Origin: Pokkaliibacter plantistimulans
GTDB lineage: Bacteria > Pseudomonadota > Gammaproteobacteria > Pseudomonadales > Balneatricaceae
Direction: 5' to 3'
Assembly: GCF_046844695.1 (NCBI RefSeq)
Contig: NZ_CP177354.1
Span: forward strand, 3,844,001 to 3,908,000
DNA: 64,000 bases
Shown here: positions 1 to 6,926 of the stretch, piece after piece
How positions within the stretch are numbered: the first letter of the stretch is position 1
How the letters are laid out: every line of letters begins with the position of its first letter
The notes under the pieces: generated by a model
Told to the model about the DNA's origin: nothing
Seen by the model: the letters and a program-made list of their open reading frames with translations, nothing else
The model's database searches: none
Translations under genes and position numbers: made by a program

Positions 1-240
1 GCGATAGTTAGTCAAATTCGTTTCGAGATACTGGTCCACCAGACATCGTTTTGGTGTCTGTTGCTGCGGATGCGGCATCCTTTTCCTCATCTTTCACAAC
101 GACATGGCATTTTCCATTTATGCCGTGTAACAAGTGTACTCTGGGCGTCTTTTTTGTCAATTTGCGACAACATTGTCAGGCCAGTGCAATGGCATGTTTC
201 CGCACCTGAACGAAGGGATTGTTTCAGCTATTGGACAGTC

Positions 241-252
241 ACGATGCATCGT
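241..252. promoter_or_regulatory. Perfect 12-bp palindrome
   Basis: ACGATGCATCGT reads identically on both strands and lies about 130 bases before the start of the HAD phosphatase gene. It is a plausible protein-binding dyad. The binding protein is unknown. Confidence 0.3.
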
Positions 253-265
253 ACGCAATAATAAA

Positions 266-285
266 ATTTTCGTTTGAAACAAAAT
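266..285. promoter_or_regulatory. Candidate DeoR-type operator
   Basis: An ATTTT ... AAAAT dyad encloses CGTTT-G-AAAC, with one unpaired base. Its core TTCGTTT recurs at 17-23 and, inverted, at 1419-1425 just before the deoR-type gene. Repeats of this general kind (TTCG/TTTC blocks) are used by DeoR/GlpR regulators, so autoregulation of the locus by its own repressor is a reasonable inference. Confidence 0.35.
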
Positions 286-379
286 AAAACCACCACAACG
301 CGCGAATGAAGAACTACAATATGAAACATATTTTATCCAGATCATGCCCTTTCATCGCCTACCAGTAAGGAACTCAACC

Positions 380-1168
380 ATGATGAGACCAGGAGGGTTG
401 CCGGAGACTCTGCCCTTTTTGCCTCGTTACCTGTTCACTGATGTGGATGACACTCTTACGTGGCAGGGCCGCCTGCCCGCTGAGACTTACTCCGCGATGG
501 AAAACCTGCAGCAGGCAGGCGTGAAGATCATCCCTGTGACCGGCGCCTGCTCTGGATGGTGCGACTGCATGATTCGCACCTGGCCTATTGCCGCTGTAAT
601 AGGTGAAAACGGCGCATTCTGGATTCAGAAGGATCAGCAGGGGCGCCTGCAGCAGCGCTTCCGCTTACCCTTTGCAGAGCGCTCCCAGAATCGATCACAG
701 CTTGAACAACTGATCGAGAATATTGCCAGAGAGTTACCCCAGGCCAGACTGACCCAGGACCATCCTTATCGGTTGACGGATATTGCATACGATATTGGTC
801 AGGATGAACGGCTCGCTAACAGCGATTTAGACAGGCTACTCGCACTCATTCGTCTTTCGCCAGCGTCAGTAAGAGTCAGCTCGATTCACGTCAATATCTG
901 GATGGGTGCCTATGACAAAGCCTCCAGTGCGCTGGCCTGGTTAGAGCAGGAACAGCAATTGAGTCGCGAAGAGGCACTGGCGCAGAGCATATTCATCGGC
1001 GACTCACCCAATGATGCCAACATGTTTTCGGCCTTCCCTCACACGGTAGGCGTCGCCAATATCCAGCGTTTCCTGACTACACTCAATCCACCACCGCGCT
1101 ATATCACCTTTAACCCCGGTGGATACGGTTTTGTCGAACTGGCAGACACTGTTCTGCGGAGTCTTTAG
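380..1168 (+). CDS. HAD-superfamily (IIB) sugar-phosphatase-like hydrolase
   Basis: Cytoplasmic phosphatase of the HAD superfamily, about 262 residues. Motif I is FTDVDDTLT near residue 20, with the Asp nucleophile and the Asp two residues on. Motif II is probably VTGA near residue 55, and the acidic motif IV is GDSPNDANMF near residue 215. The length and the cap between motifs II and IV fit the IIB class, which includes mannosyl-3-phosphoglycerate and sucrose-phosphate phosphatases. I chose ATG 380 because AAGGA lies eight bases upstream; an upstream in-frame ATG at 344 lacks this. It is followed by a DeoR repressor and an EEP enzyme, which suggests use of a phosphorylated compound. The exact substrate cannot be read from sequence. 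Confidence 0.82.
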   Translation: MMRPGGLPETLPFLPRYLFTDVDDTLTWQGRLPAETYSAMENLQQAGVKIIPVTGACSGWCDCMIRTWPIAAVIGENGAFWIQKDQQGRLQQRFRLPFAERSQNRSQLEQLIENIARELPQARLTQDHPYRLTDIAYDIGQDERLANSDLDRLLALIRLSPASVRVSSIHVNIWMGAYDKASSALAWLEQEQQLSREEALAQSIFIGDSPNDANMFSAFPHTVGVANIQRFLTTLNPPPRYITFNPGGYGFVELADTVLRSL

Positions 1169-1476
1169 AGAAGTTGACGCTATGAATCTCGATGTAGTGC
1201 AGCCTAAAGCCAAAGATTCATCATTTCGACGCAAAAGGGTAATAGGTTTACAACGTGGTGAATCCGATATCCAATACGGCCAGACGCGCCACAATGCCTC
1301 AGCTAAGCCCGAAGTACTGGTTGCCTGTCAGCGCACGCAGCTGTTGTCAGTGACATGGAATGCAAAGCGGTAAGTTGAGGTATCGACCTCACCATGCGAA
1401 TGAGCGAACTGGCCTGTGAAACGAATCATATGACATTGGCTGCCCAGGCAAGCGATGTACTCAGGAGATGCGATCT
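1169..1476. other. Intergenic region with small hairpin
   Basis: No gene is supported here. A perfect 6-bp hairpin (TGAGGT-ATCG-ACCTCA) sits at 1376-1391, without a T-tract. GAAACGAAT at 1418-1426 is the exact inverse of ATTCGTTTC at 16-24. The region probably carries a separate promoter or operator for the deoR-type gene. Confidence 0.4.
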
Positions 1477-2277
1477 ATGGGGTTGTCTTCTAGACAAAAA
1501 AAGATTCTGGACTGGTTACAACAGACGGGTGGAACACTTTCCAGCGGTACCATTACCGAAGCCTTCGGCGTCTCCGCGCAGACCATACGCAAAGATCTCA
1601 ATGAATTAAGCGATCAGGGTCTGGTCAAGCGTGTGCACGGTGGCATTACCCTACCCACCACGAACCGCAACCTGTCTTTCAGTAATCGTCAGGTTATGAA
1701 TCTGGGTGCCAAACAGGCCATTGCCAAGGCGATCGTAGACAGCCTGCCGGAAGGTTCCAGCGTATTTCTCGGCATCGGCACCACACCCCAGCAGATTGCG
1801 CTGGCCATGGTAGATCACCCCGGCCTGATCGTCGTAACCAATAACCTCAACGTCGCTCTCACCCTATGCCACAACCCTCGCATCGAAACCTTGCTGGCCG
1901 GCGGCAGAGTACGCCCGGATGACCAGGACATCATGGGCGAAGACACCACACGCTTCTTTCGACGGTTCCGCATCAATTACGGCATTTTCGGCGTTGGGGG
2001 AATCGGTGCCGACGGCACACTGGTCGACTTCTCTCCTGAAGAGTCACATCTGTCTCAGTCCATTATCGCCAACAGCGAGAAACGTATTCTGGTCGCCGAT
2101 GCCAGCAAATATTTGCGCAATGCACCGGTGATCAGCAGTCACCTGAACGAAGTGGATGAGTTTTTTACCGACTATCTGCCCGCCCCGCTACGCGCCCTGT
2201 GTGAGACTGAATCCGTACCAGTGATTGAATGCCTGCCACAATCCGAGCTTGCCGCCTCGCTTTCAACTGCTGAATGA
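1477..2277 (+). CDS. DeoR/GlpR-family transcriptional repressor
   Basis: About 266 residues. The N-terminal winged helix-turn-helix has the typical DeoR pattern (ITEAFGVSAQTIRKDLNEL, then VKRVHGG). The C-terminal sugar-phosphate-sensing domain, related to ribose-5-phosphate isomerase, shows VFLGIGTTPQQIA, LAGGRVR and VGGIGADGTLVDF. Such proteins repress carbohydrate or glycerol-phosphate genes until a phosphorylated sugar binds. ATG 1477 is preferred because AGGAG lies nine bases upstream; ATG 1468 would sit right on that site. It lies between a HAD phosphatase and an EEP enzyme and probably controls them. The effector is unknown. Confidence 0.88.
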   Translation: MGLSSRQKKILDWLQQTGGTLSSGTITEAFGVSAQTIRKDLNELSDQGLVKRVHGGITLPTTNRNLSFSNRQVMNLGAKQAIAKAIVDSLPEGSSVFLGIGTTPQQIALAMVDHPGLIVVTNNLNVALTLCHNPRIETLLAGGRVRPDDQDIMGEDTTRFFRRFRINYGIFGVGGIGADGTLVDFSPEESHLSQSIIANSEKRILVADASKYLRNAPVISSHLNEVDEFFTDYLPAPLRALCETESVPVIECLPQSELAASLSTAE

Positions 2278-2293
2278 CAGGGTCATCGAACAG

Positions 2294-3130
2294 ATGAAGA
2301 TTCTTACCTGGAACATCCAATGTGGTCTCGGTTGCGACGGGCAAATCAGACTGGATCGCATCATTGAAGAGGCGAAAGCCTTTGCTGCCGATGTGCTGTG
2401 TCTACAAGAAGTAGCAAGACACTTTCCCGAATACTGCCATGCGCAGCAGCCAGATCAGTTGTCGGCCATCACTGAAGCTTTCACCGACTATGTGCCATTT
2501 TGGGGAGCAGCCATCAACTGGCCGGGCGAAGGTGGCAGCAGGCGCGAATTTGGTAACCTCACACTGGTGCGCCAGCCTCTGGCTCTGGATGGCCGCATCC
2601 ATACTCTGCCTATGCCACCCGCCCACGGCGTCAAGCAGATGCCACGCTGCGCAGTGGAAGCCATAGTGCAAATGCCCGAATCAACCCGATCACTGCGTAT
2701 CATGAACACTCATCTGGCATTCCATAGTCAGGCAGAACGTCGGGCACAGCTTGGCTATCTACTTGATTGGGAGCACAGCATCAGGCAGTGGAACGAAGCT
2801 CCCTGTGCAACTGCTCAGGGCTCCTATCAGTTTCCTCCCCGACCACTGGCCAGCATGCTGTGTGGCGATCTGAACCTTGCCGAGACCAGTGATGACTACC
2901 AATGGCTGCTACAGCAGCATTTCTGGCTGGATGCCTGGCATCTGCTGCACCCGGAAAGCGCACACGCCCCTACCTGTGGTGTGCATGATGCTGACCAATG
3001 GCCTGAAGGCCCTCATTGCCGTGACTTTGCCCTGGTCAGTGAAGCTCTGGCCAGCTGGGTCAAGGCCATTGAAGTCGATGTCAGGACAGCCAGTTCCGAT
3101 CACCAACCCCTGCTGGTCACCTTGGCCTGA
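2294..3130 (+). CDS. Endonuclease/exonuclease/phosphatase-family protein
   Basis: About 278 residues, a complete EEP fold. The conserved metal and catalytic residues appear in order: Asn in TWNIQ near the start, Glu in LCLQEV, His in NTHLAFHS, GDLNL, and the final SDHQP near the C-terminus. No signal peptide is visible, so it is likely cytoplasmic. Family members hydrolyse phosphodiesters in nucleic acids, phospholipid head groups or sugar-phosphate diesters. It starts 16 bases after the DeoR gene, so the two are probably co-transcribed, and a small-molecule phosphodiesterase role fits the neighbours better than DNA repair. The start at 2294 puts the conserved KILTWNIQ strand at the N-terminus, as usual for the family. 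Confidence 0.82.
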   Translation: MKILTWNIQCGLGCDGQIRLDRIIEEAKAFAADVLCLQEVARHFPEYCHAQQPDQLSAITEAFTDYVPFWGAAINWPGEGGSRREFGNLTLVRQPLALDGRIHTLPMPPAHGVKQMPRCAVEAIVQMPESTRSLRIMNTHLAFHSQAERRAQLGYLLDWEHSIRQWNEAPCATAQGSYQFPPRPLASMLCGDLNLAETSDDYQWLLQQHFWLDAWHLLHPESAHAPTCGVHDADQWPEGPHCRDFALVSEALASWVKAIEVDVRTASSDHQPLLVTLA

Positions 3131-3145
3131 GTCAACATCCAACCC

Positions 3146-3362
3146 AGCAGGCTGTTGAAAAACGTTATCGAGGCAGTCGAGACAAGGAAATACCCCGAGG
3201 GCACAAGAAACAGGCGAAAAAGCGGAGTTTAGTGAACTAAATGAGCATTTGACTCGCTCCGCTCGCCCCTTCGGGGCCGTGCTAAAGCACGTTCAGCCTT
3301 TGGCTGTGAGCCTGTTTTTGACGCGGTATTCGGCAACGCAGATAGATTTTCAACGACCTGCT
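3146..3362. repeat. MITE-like element with terminal inverted repeats
   Basis: A 217-bp non-coding element. Its ends AGCAGGCTGTTGAAAA and TTTTCAACGACCTGCT are inverted repeats matching at 14 of 16 positions. Inside are several short perfect hairpins, including GTTTAGTGAACTAAA-type, GCCCCTTCGGGGC and GTGCTAAAGCAC. There is no transposase and no obvious target duplication. Elements of this build, beginning with a CAG-CTGTTGAAAAA-like end, are common in gammaproteobacterial intergenic regions. I infer a non-autonomous element mobilised by a transposase elsewhere in the genome. Confidence 0.7.
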
Positions 3363-3424
3363 AGGCACGATGGGGTGCTGCAAACCGACTCAATTCATAC
3401 CTCAAGGAAGGAATTTCACTCAAT

Positions 3425-4252
3425 ATGGATACGTCACATCAATCCGCCACGAAGGCATCAATAGCTCCATTCGCCAATACGATACTGGGCGCAGTTTTGC
3501 TTCTGGCAATGGCAGGCTGTGCTCCACAACAAAAGGCAGTTACCTCCACACTGTCTTCACCCATGTCGCTGGAAAAAGCCCTGGTTGAACCGGCACAGGT
3601 GGAAGAGGCCATCGGGCTGGAGAAACAGCTCAACAGTCGCACCGATGAAGCCATTCCCTCTGGCGAAAATTGGTTCAAAGTGCTGCCGGGCACCATTCCC
3701 GTCATCATCACCGCCCCTCATGCCACACGGCCCTGGCGAGAAGGCAAAAGACGTTTTTCTGACGGGGGAGGTACAGCATCGCTGGCAGTACTGCTGCATG
3801 AGCTGACAGGCGCAACCGTCATCTACACCACGTACGAGGGGCCTTCAGACCCCAACTATTACGACGACAACGCATTCAAGGAGCAACTGGCACAGCTCAT
3901 CGCCCTTAACAAGCCCCGTATGGTGCTGGATATTCACGGTAGCCATGCTTACCGCTCTTACGATGTGGATGTTGGCACAATGAATGGAGAGTCCCTGCAG
4001 GGTGAAGATAAGCTGCTGTCAGACCTGATTCAGCGCTTGCATCAGGACGGCATTTTCAGCCTTTCGGGTAACCGTTTTCCTGCTGCCAAAAACGCTACCA
4101 TCACCCGCTTCAGCCATCAGCATGGTGTGCCTGCCATCCAGCTGGAGATCAACTCCACCTATGTCATGCCTTCTTCAGGCAATCTTGAGGCGCAGCGCTT
4201 TTCAAGACTGGCTCAGGCACTGGCTCGCTACATACAGGACATCAGCCACTGA
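3425..4252 (+). CDS. Lipoprotein related to N-formylglutamate amidohydrolase
   Basis: 275 residues. A lipoprotein signal ends in LLLAMAGC near residue 32, with Met at the -3 position of the lipobox, followed by a linker of about 45 residues. The catalytic part shows IITAPHATRPWREGKRRF, VLDIHGSHA and IQLEINSTY, matching the His/Asp/Glu motif pattern of the N-formylglutamate amidohydrolase (HutG-like) family. Known members are cytoplasmic and hydrolyse N-formylglutamate, the last step of one histidine-degradation branch. Membrane anchoring suggests an envelope amidase with another substrate. The hut genes lie 7 kb away on the other strand. The last 11 bases overlap the convergent Lrp gene. Confidence 0.7.
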   Translation: MDTSHQSATKASIAPFANTILGAVLLLAMAGCAPQQKAVTSTLSSPMSLEKALVEPAQVEEAIGLEKQLNSRTDEAIPSGENWFKVLPGTIPVIITAPHATRPWREGKRRFSDGGGTASLAVLLHELTGATVIYTTYEGPSDPNYYDDNAFKEQLAQLIALNKPRMVLDIHGSHAYRSYDVDVGTMNGESLQGEDKLLSDLIQRLHQDGIFSLSGNRFPAAKNATITRFSHQHGVPAIQLEINSTYVMPSSGNLEAQRFSRLAQALARYIQDISH

Positions 4253-4736
4253 CAGAAGACATGGCGCGCTGCATAGGCATGCTGGTTTCATTCTTGACCT
4301 CACGCAGCGCGAAATTGGAATGCACTTGAGAGATACCTGGCATGCTGAACAGCTTCTGATTCAGAAAGCGGTCATAGGTCGCCATGTCAGGTACCACGAT
4401 ACGCAGCAGATAATCGGAATTGCCGGTCACGGCATAGCATTGCAGGACTTCGGGGAACTGTACGATAGCCTCCTCAAACTCCCGGCCAGCATCGGCCGAG
4501 TGACGCAACAGAGTGACCGTCACCAGAACACAGAGCCCCTGGTCCAGCGCCTGAGGGTCAAGCAGAGCCGTGTACTTGCGGATCACCCCCTGTTCTTCCA
4601 GCGCTTTGACGCGACGCCAGCACGCTGCAGGAGACAGCCCGACCCGGTCTGCCAGCAACTGATTTTTTATGCGGCCATCCTGCTGCAATTCCGCTAGTAT
4701 TAGGCGGTCAAATTGATCAAAGGGTAAAAACGACAT
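4242..4736 (-). CDS. Lrp/AsnC-family transcriptional regulator
   Basis: 164 residues. An N-terminal helix-turn-helix (DQFDRLILAELQQDGRI, then VGLSPAACWRRVKALEEQG) is followed by a C-terminal RAM ligand-binding domain (VQCYAVTGNSDYLLRI-type pattern: LQCYAVTGNSDYLL). Such proteins are amino-acid-responsive regulators that form octamers on DNA. It is divergent from an aromatic aminotransferase gene across 351 bases, so it probably regulates that gene and itself. The 3' end overlaps the convergent lipoprotein gene by 11 bases. The ATG is preceded by TTGGA, a weak ribosome site. Confidence 0.9.
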   Translation of the reverse strand: MSFLPFDQFDRLILAELQQDGRIKNQLLADRVGLSPAACWRRVKALEEQGVIRKYTALLDPQALDQGLCVLVTVTLLRHSADAGREFEEAIVQFPEVLQCYAVTGNSDYLLRIVVPDMATYDRFLNQKLFSMPGISQVHSNFALREVKNETSMPMQRAMSSVSG

Positions 4737-5087
4737 TCCAACAGGCCTCGGGCGAAAGAAAGGTTATTGTGACCAATACCACTTCTGAGAAAGAATAAAC
4801 TGTTTCAGCCCGTTTTTGTTAAAGAAATAGCAAGCAAATTTCCTGCAGACGTCGTTACAATACAGCCACGCTAAATCATTTTCTTAGTAGCGTACCGCTC
4901 TCCAGGAGAGCCTGACTTCCGTCGCATGATCTGACCAGGCGCCAATCCATTACCTCTGTACGTCTCAGCCAGTGCAGACTGCCATCAGCCTGCCCCGGCC
5001 GCCGAAACAGACTCAGAGTACAATGGCCTCTCGCCACGAAAGATCAGGCTGATACTCATCATGTCCGACCAACTATAGAGAATTGCC
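4737..5087. promoter_or_regulatory. Divergent control region of the Lrp and aminotransferase genes
   Basis: No gene is visible in these 351 bases. A perfect dyad GCTCTCC-A-GGAGAGC lies at 4897-4911. AT-rich tracts around 4780-4890 could hold promoters and Lrp sites. No single promoter can be called with confidence. Confidence 0.4.
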
Positions 5088-6281
5088 ATGTTCGAAAAAC
5101 TGACTGCCCTGCCTCCGGATCCCATTCTGTCCCTGATGGGCTTGTTTCGTCAGGACACCCGCAGCAATAAGGTGGACCTCGGTGTTGGCGTCTATAAGGA
5201 CGAACAGGGCAATACGCCGATCATGGCGGCTGTTCACGCGGCAGAAACACGTCTGCTGACAGAAGAAACCACCAAAACCTATATCGGCATGGCCGGTTCA
5301 GCCCTGTTCAACGAGCGAATTGCTGAACTGCTGCTAGGCAATGATCACCCTGCAATCAAAGACAAACGCATTGTCACTGCCCAGACGCCCGGAGGCTGTG
5401 GTGCTCTGCGTATGGTTGCTGAGTTTCTGCACCAATGCGCGCCAGGCAGCACCGTGTGGGTAAGCGACCCGACCTGGGGCAACCACATCCCACTGCTGAG
5501 CAGTGCTGGTCTGCAGCTGAAAACCTACCCCTACTACGACGGTGTCAAAAAGGAAATTCGCTTTGATGCCATGATGAGTGCACTGGAGCAGGCGGCAAAA
5601 GGCGATATCGTGCTGCTGCATGGCTGCTGCCACAACCCTAGCGGGGCCGATCTGGACAAGGACCAGTGGCACGCTGTCACCGAGCTGATGCTGCGCAAAG
5701 GCTTACTGCCTTTTATTGATATCGCCTATCAGGGCCTGGGAGATGGCCTGGATGAAGATGCTTACGGCGTACGTTATGTCGCGGCTCATGTACCTGAAAT
5801 GGTCGTGGCGGGCTCCTGCTCGAAGAACTTCGGTCTGTACCGTGAGCGTGTGGGCTATCTGGTCGTTCTGTCAGCCAGTGCCGAACAGGCTGTCAATGCT
5901 GGTAGTCAGGTCATGACAACCATCCGTGCTCACTACTCCATGCCTCCGTCACATGGGGCCGCTATCGTTGAGACCATCCTCAGCAGCGTCGATCTCAAGA
6001 AACAGTGGCTGGATGAACTGAATGTCATGAACCAGCGCATTAATGGTTTGCGTCGCGAGCTGAATCTGGCACTGCAACAGCAAGGCGTCGATCAGGACTT
6101 CAGCTTTATCGAACGCCAGAAAGGCATGTTCTCGTTCCTAGGCATCAATAAGAAACAGATTCTGCGCTTGCGCGAAGAATTCGCCATTTATATGGTCGAC
6201 TCCAGCCGAGTCAATGTTGCCGGACTGGCTTCAGGCAATATCGAATACGTTGCATCCTCCATTGCCGCAGTTATTCGCTAA
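5088..6281 (+). CDS. Aromatic/aspartate aminotransferase (class I, PLP)
   Basis: 397 residues, full family length (E. coli AspC and TyrB are 396-397). It transfers the amino group between aspartate or aromatic amino acids and 2-oxoglutarate in the cytoplasm. Visible landmarks are VDLGVGVYKDEQG near residue 30, the PLP region CCHNPSGADL, the PLP lysine in SCSKNFGLYRERVG near residue 246, and the substrate-carboxylate Arg in SSRVNVAGL near residue 374. Both the TyrB-like and AspC-like assignments fit; the sequence alone does not separate them. A strong terminator follows at 6297. The divergent Lrp regulator suggests amino-acid-responsive control. Confidence 0.92.
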   Translation: MFEKLTALPPDPILSLMGLFRQDTRSNKVDLGVGVYKDEQGNTPIMAAVHAAETRLLTEETTKTYIGMAGSALFNERIAELLLGNDHPAIKDKRIVTAQTPGGCGALRMVAEFLHQCAPGSTVWVSDPTWGNHIPLLSSAGLQLKTYPYYDGVKKEIRFDAMMSALEQAAKGDIVLLHGCCHNPSGADLDKDQWHAVTELMLRKGLLPFIDIAYQGLGDGLDEDAYGVRYVAAHVPEMVVAGSCSKNFGLYRERVGYLVVLSASAEQAVNAGSQVMTTIRAHYSMPPSHGAAIVETILSSVDLKKQWLDELNVMNQRINGLRRELNLALQQQGVDQDFSFIERQKGMFSFLGINKKQILRLREEFAIYMVDSSRVNVAGLASGNIEYVASSIAAVIR

Positions 6282-6296
6282 CCTTCGATCTCCAGA

Positions 6297-6330
6297 GGCG
6301 CTATGCCTGCAGTGACAGATAGCGCCTTTT
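6297..6330 (+). terminator. Rho-independent terminator of the aminotransferase gene
   Basis: An 8-bp perfect stem GGCGCTAT/ATAGCGCC with a 14-base loop is followed by TTTT. It starts 15 bases after the aminotransferase stop codon. Confidence 0.8.
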
Positions 6331-6428
6331 CCACGCCTTATTCCCGTAATTACTTTCTATACCTGCCCGCAGCAGGATACTAAACTACATGTCGAATAAG
6401 CTGAGTGCTCAACACCTCAGAGGGTTGC

Positions 6429-6908
6429 ATGTATCCCACATATAACAACAATATTAAACGTCTCCAACTTGGGCTTACCTTACTTGAACTGGTCGTTGCA
6501 ACAGCGATTCTCGCTATTCTGGCAACCCTTGCCGTAGCGCAATATCAGAATTATCAGGAAAGAATCAAGCAGGAACAGGCGATTCAGGATATCCGCCTGC
6601 TGTCGGTCCAGATATCGTCCTATGCCTTTGACCACAACGGCAGCTTCCCGGACTCTCTGGATGATATTGGTCAGGGCAGCTATGAAGACCCCTGGGGCAA
6701 CCCCTACCAGTACCTCAACATCACCACGACGAAAGGCAAGGGCAAGGTACGCAAAGACAAAAACCTTGTCCCTATCAACTCGGACTTTGACCTTTACAGC
6801 ATGGGCCCGGATGGCAAATCCGTCAGCCCACTGACAGCACAGGCCAGTCGGGACGATATTATTCGAGCCAACAACGGCCAGTATTACGGCCTTGCTTCAG
6901 ACTACTGA
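6429..6908 (+). CDS. GspG-like type II secretion/type IV pilus pseudopilin
   Basis: 159 residues from ATG 6429 (AGAGGG lies upstream; an in-frame GTG at 6405 would lengthen the leader). The prepilin leader ends in QLG, with cleavage before LTLLE. Glu at mature position 5 and the hydrophobic helix VVATAILAILATLAVAQYQ are conserved. The C-terminal part carries the GspG calcium-site pattern: DPWGNPYQY, then DLYSMGPDGK, then a late Asp. GspG is the major pseudopilin of type II secretion, but no gsp or pil gene is nearby. The stop lies 18 bases before a GGDEF-EAL gene, so the two are probably one transcript. Confidence 0.85.
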   Translation: MYPTYNNNIKRLQLGLTLLELVVATAILAILATLAVAQYQNYQERIKQEQAIQDIRLLSVQISSYAFDHNGSFPDSLDDIGQGSYEDPWGNPYQYLNITTTKGKGKVRKDKNLVPINSDFDLYSMGPDGKSVSPLTAQASRDDIIRANNGQYYGLASDY

Positions 6909-6926
6909 GAGTGAGACAGCATCTCG

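Larger units (their letters stand above)
1..379. other. Gene-free upstream region with regulatory-looking dyads
   Basis: No convincing coding region lies here; the short open frames have no ribosome site and no family character. The stretch holds a dyad at 40-60 (CAGACATC against GGTGTCTG), a perfect 12-bp palindrome at 241-252 and an imperfect AT-rich dyad at 266-285 just ahead of the first gene. A copy of ATTCGTTTC lies at 16-24. It probably carries the promoter and operator of the HAD-DeoR locus, and perhaps the tail of an untranslated region from a gene outside the window. Confidence 0.5.

Noticed and set aside
1119..1373. 84-codon frame after the HAD gene
   Set aside because: It overlaps the HAD end, has no ribosome site and no recognisable protein character.
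4122..4697. 191-codon plus-strand frame antisense to the Lrp gene
   Set aside because: It is a mirror of the well-supported Lrp gene on the other strand.
4242..4736. Lrp gene as the hut regulator
   Set aside because: It is 6 kb from hut and divergent from an aminotransferase; the hut promoter carries a HutC-like palindrome instead.
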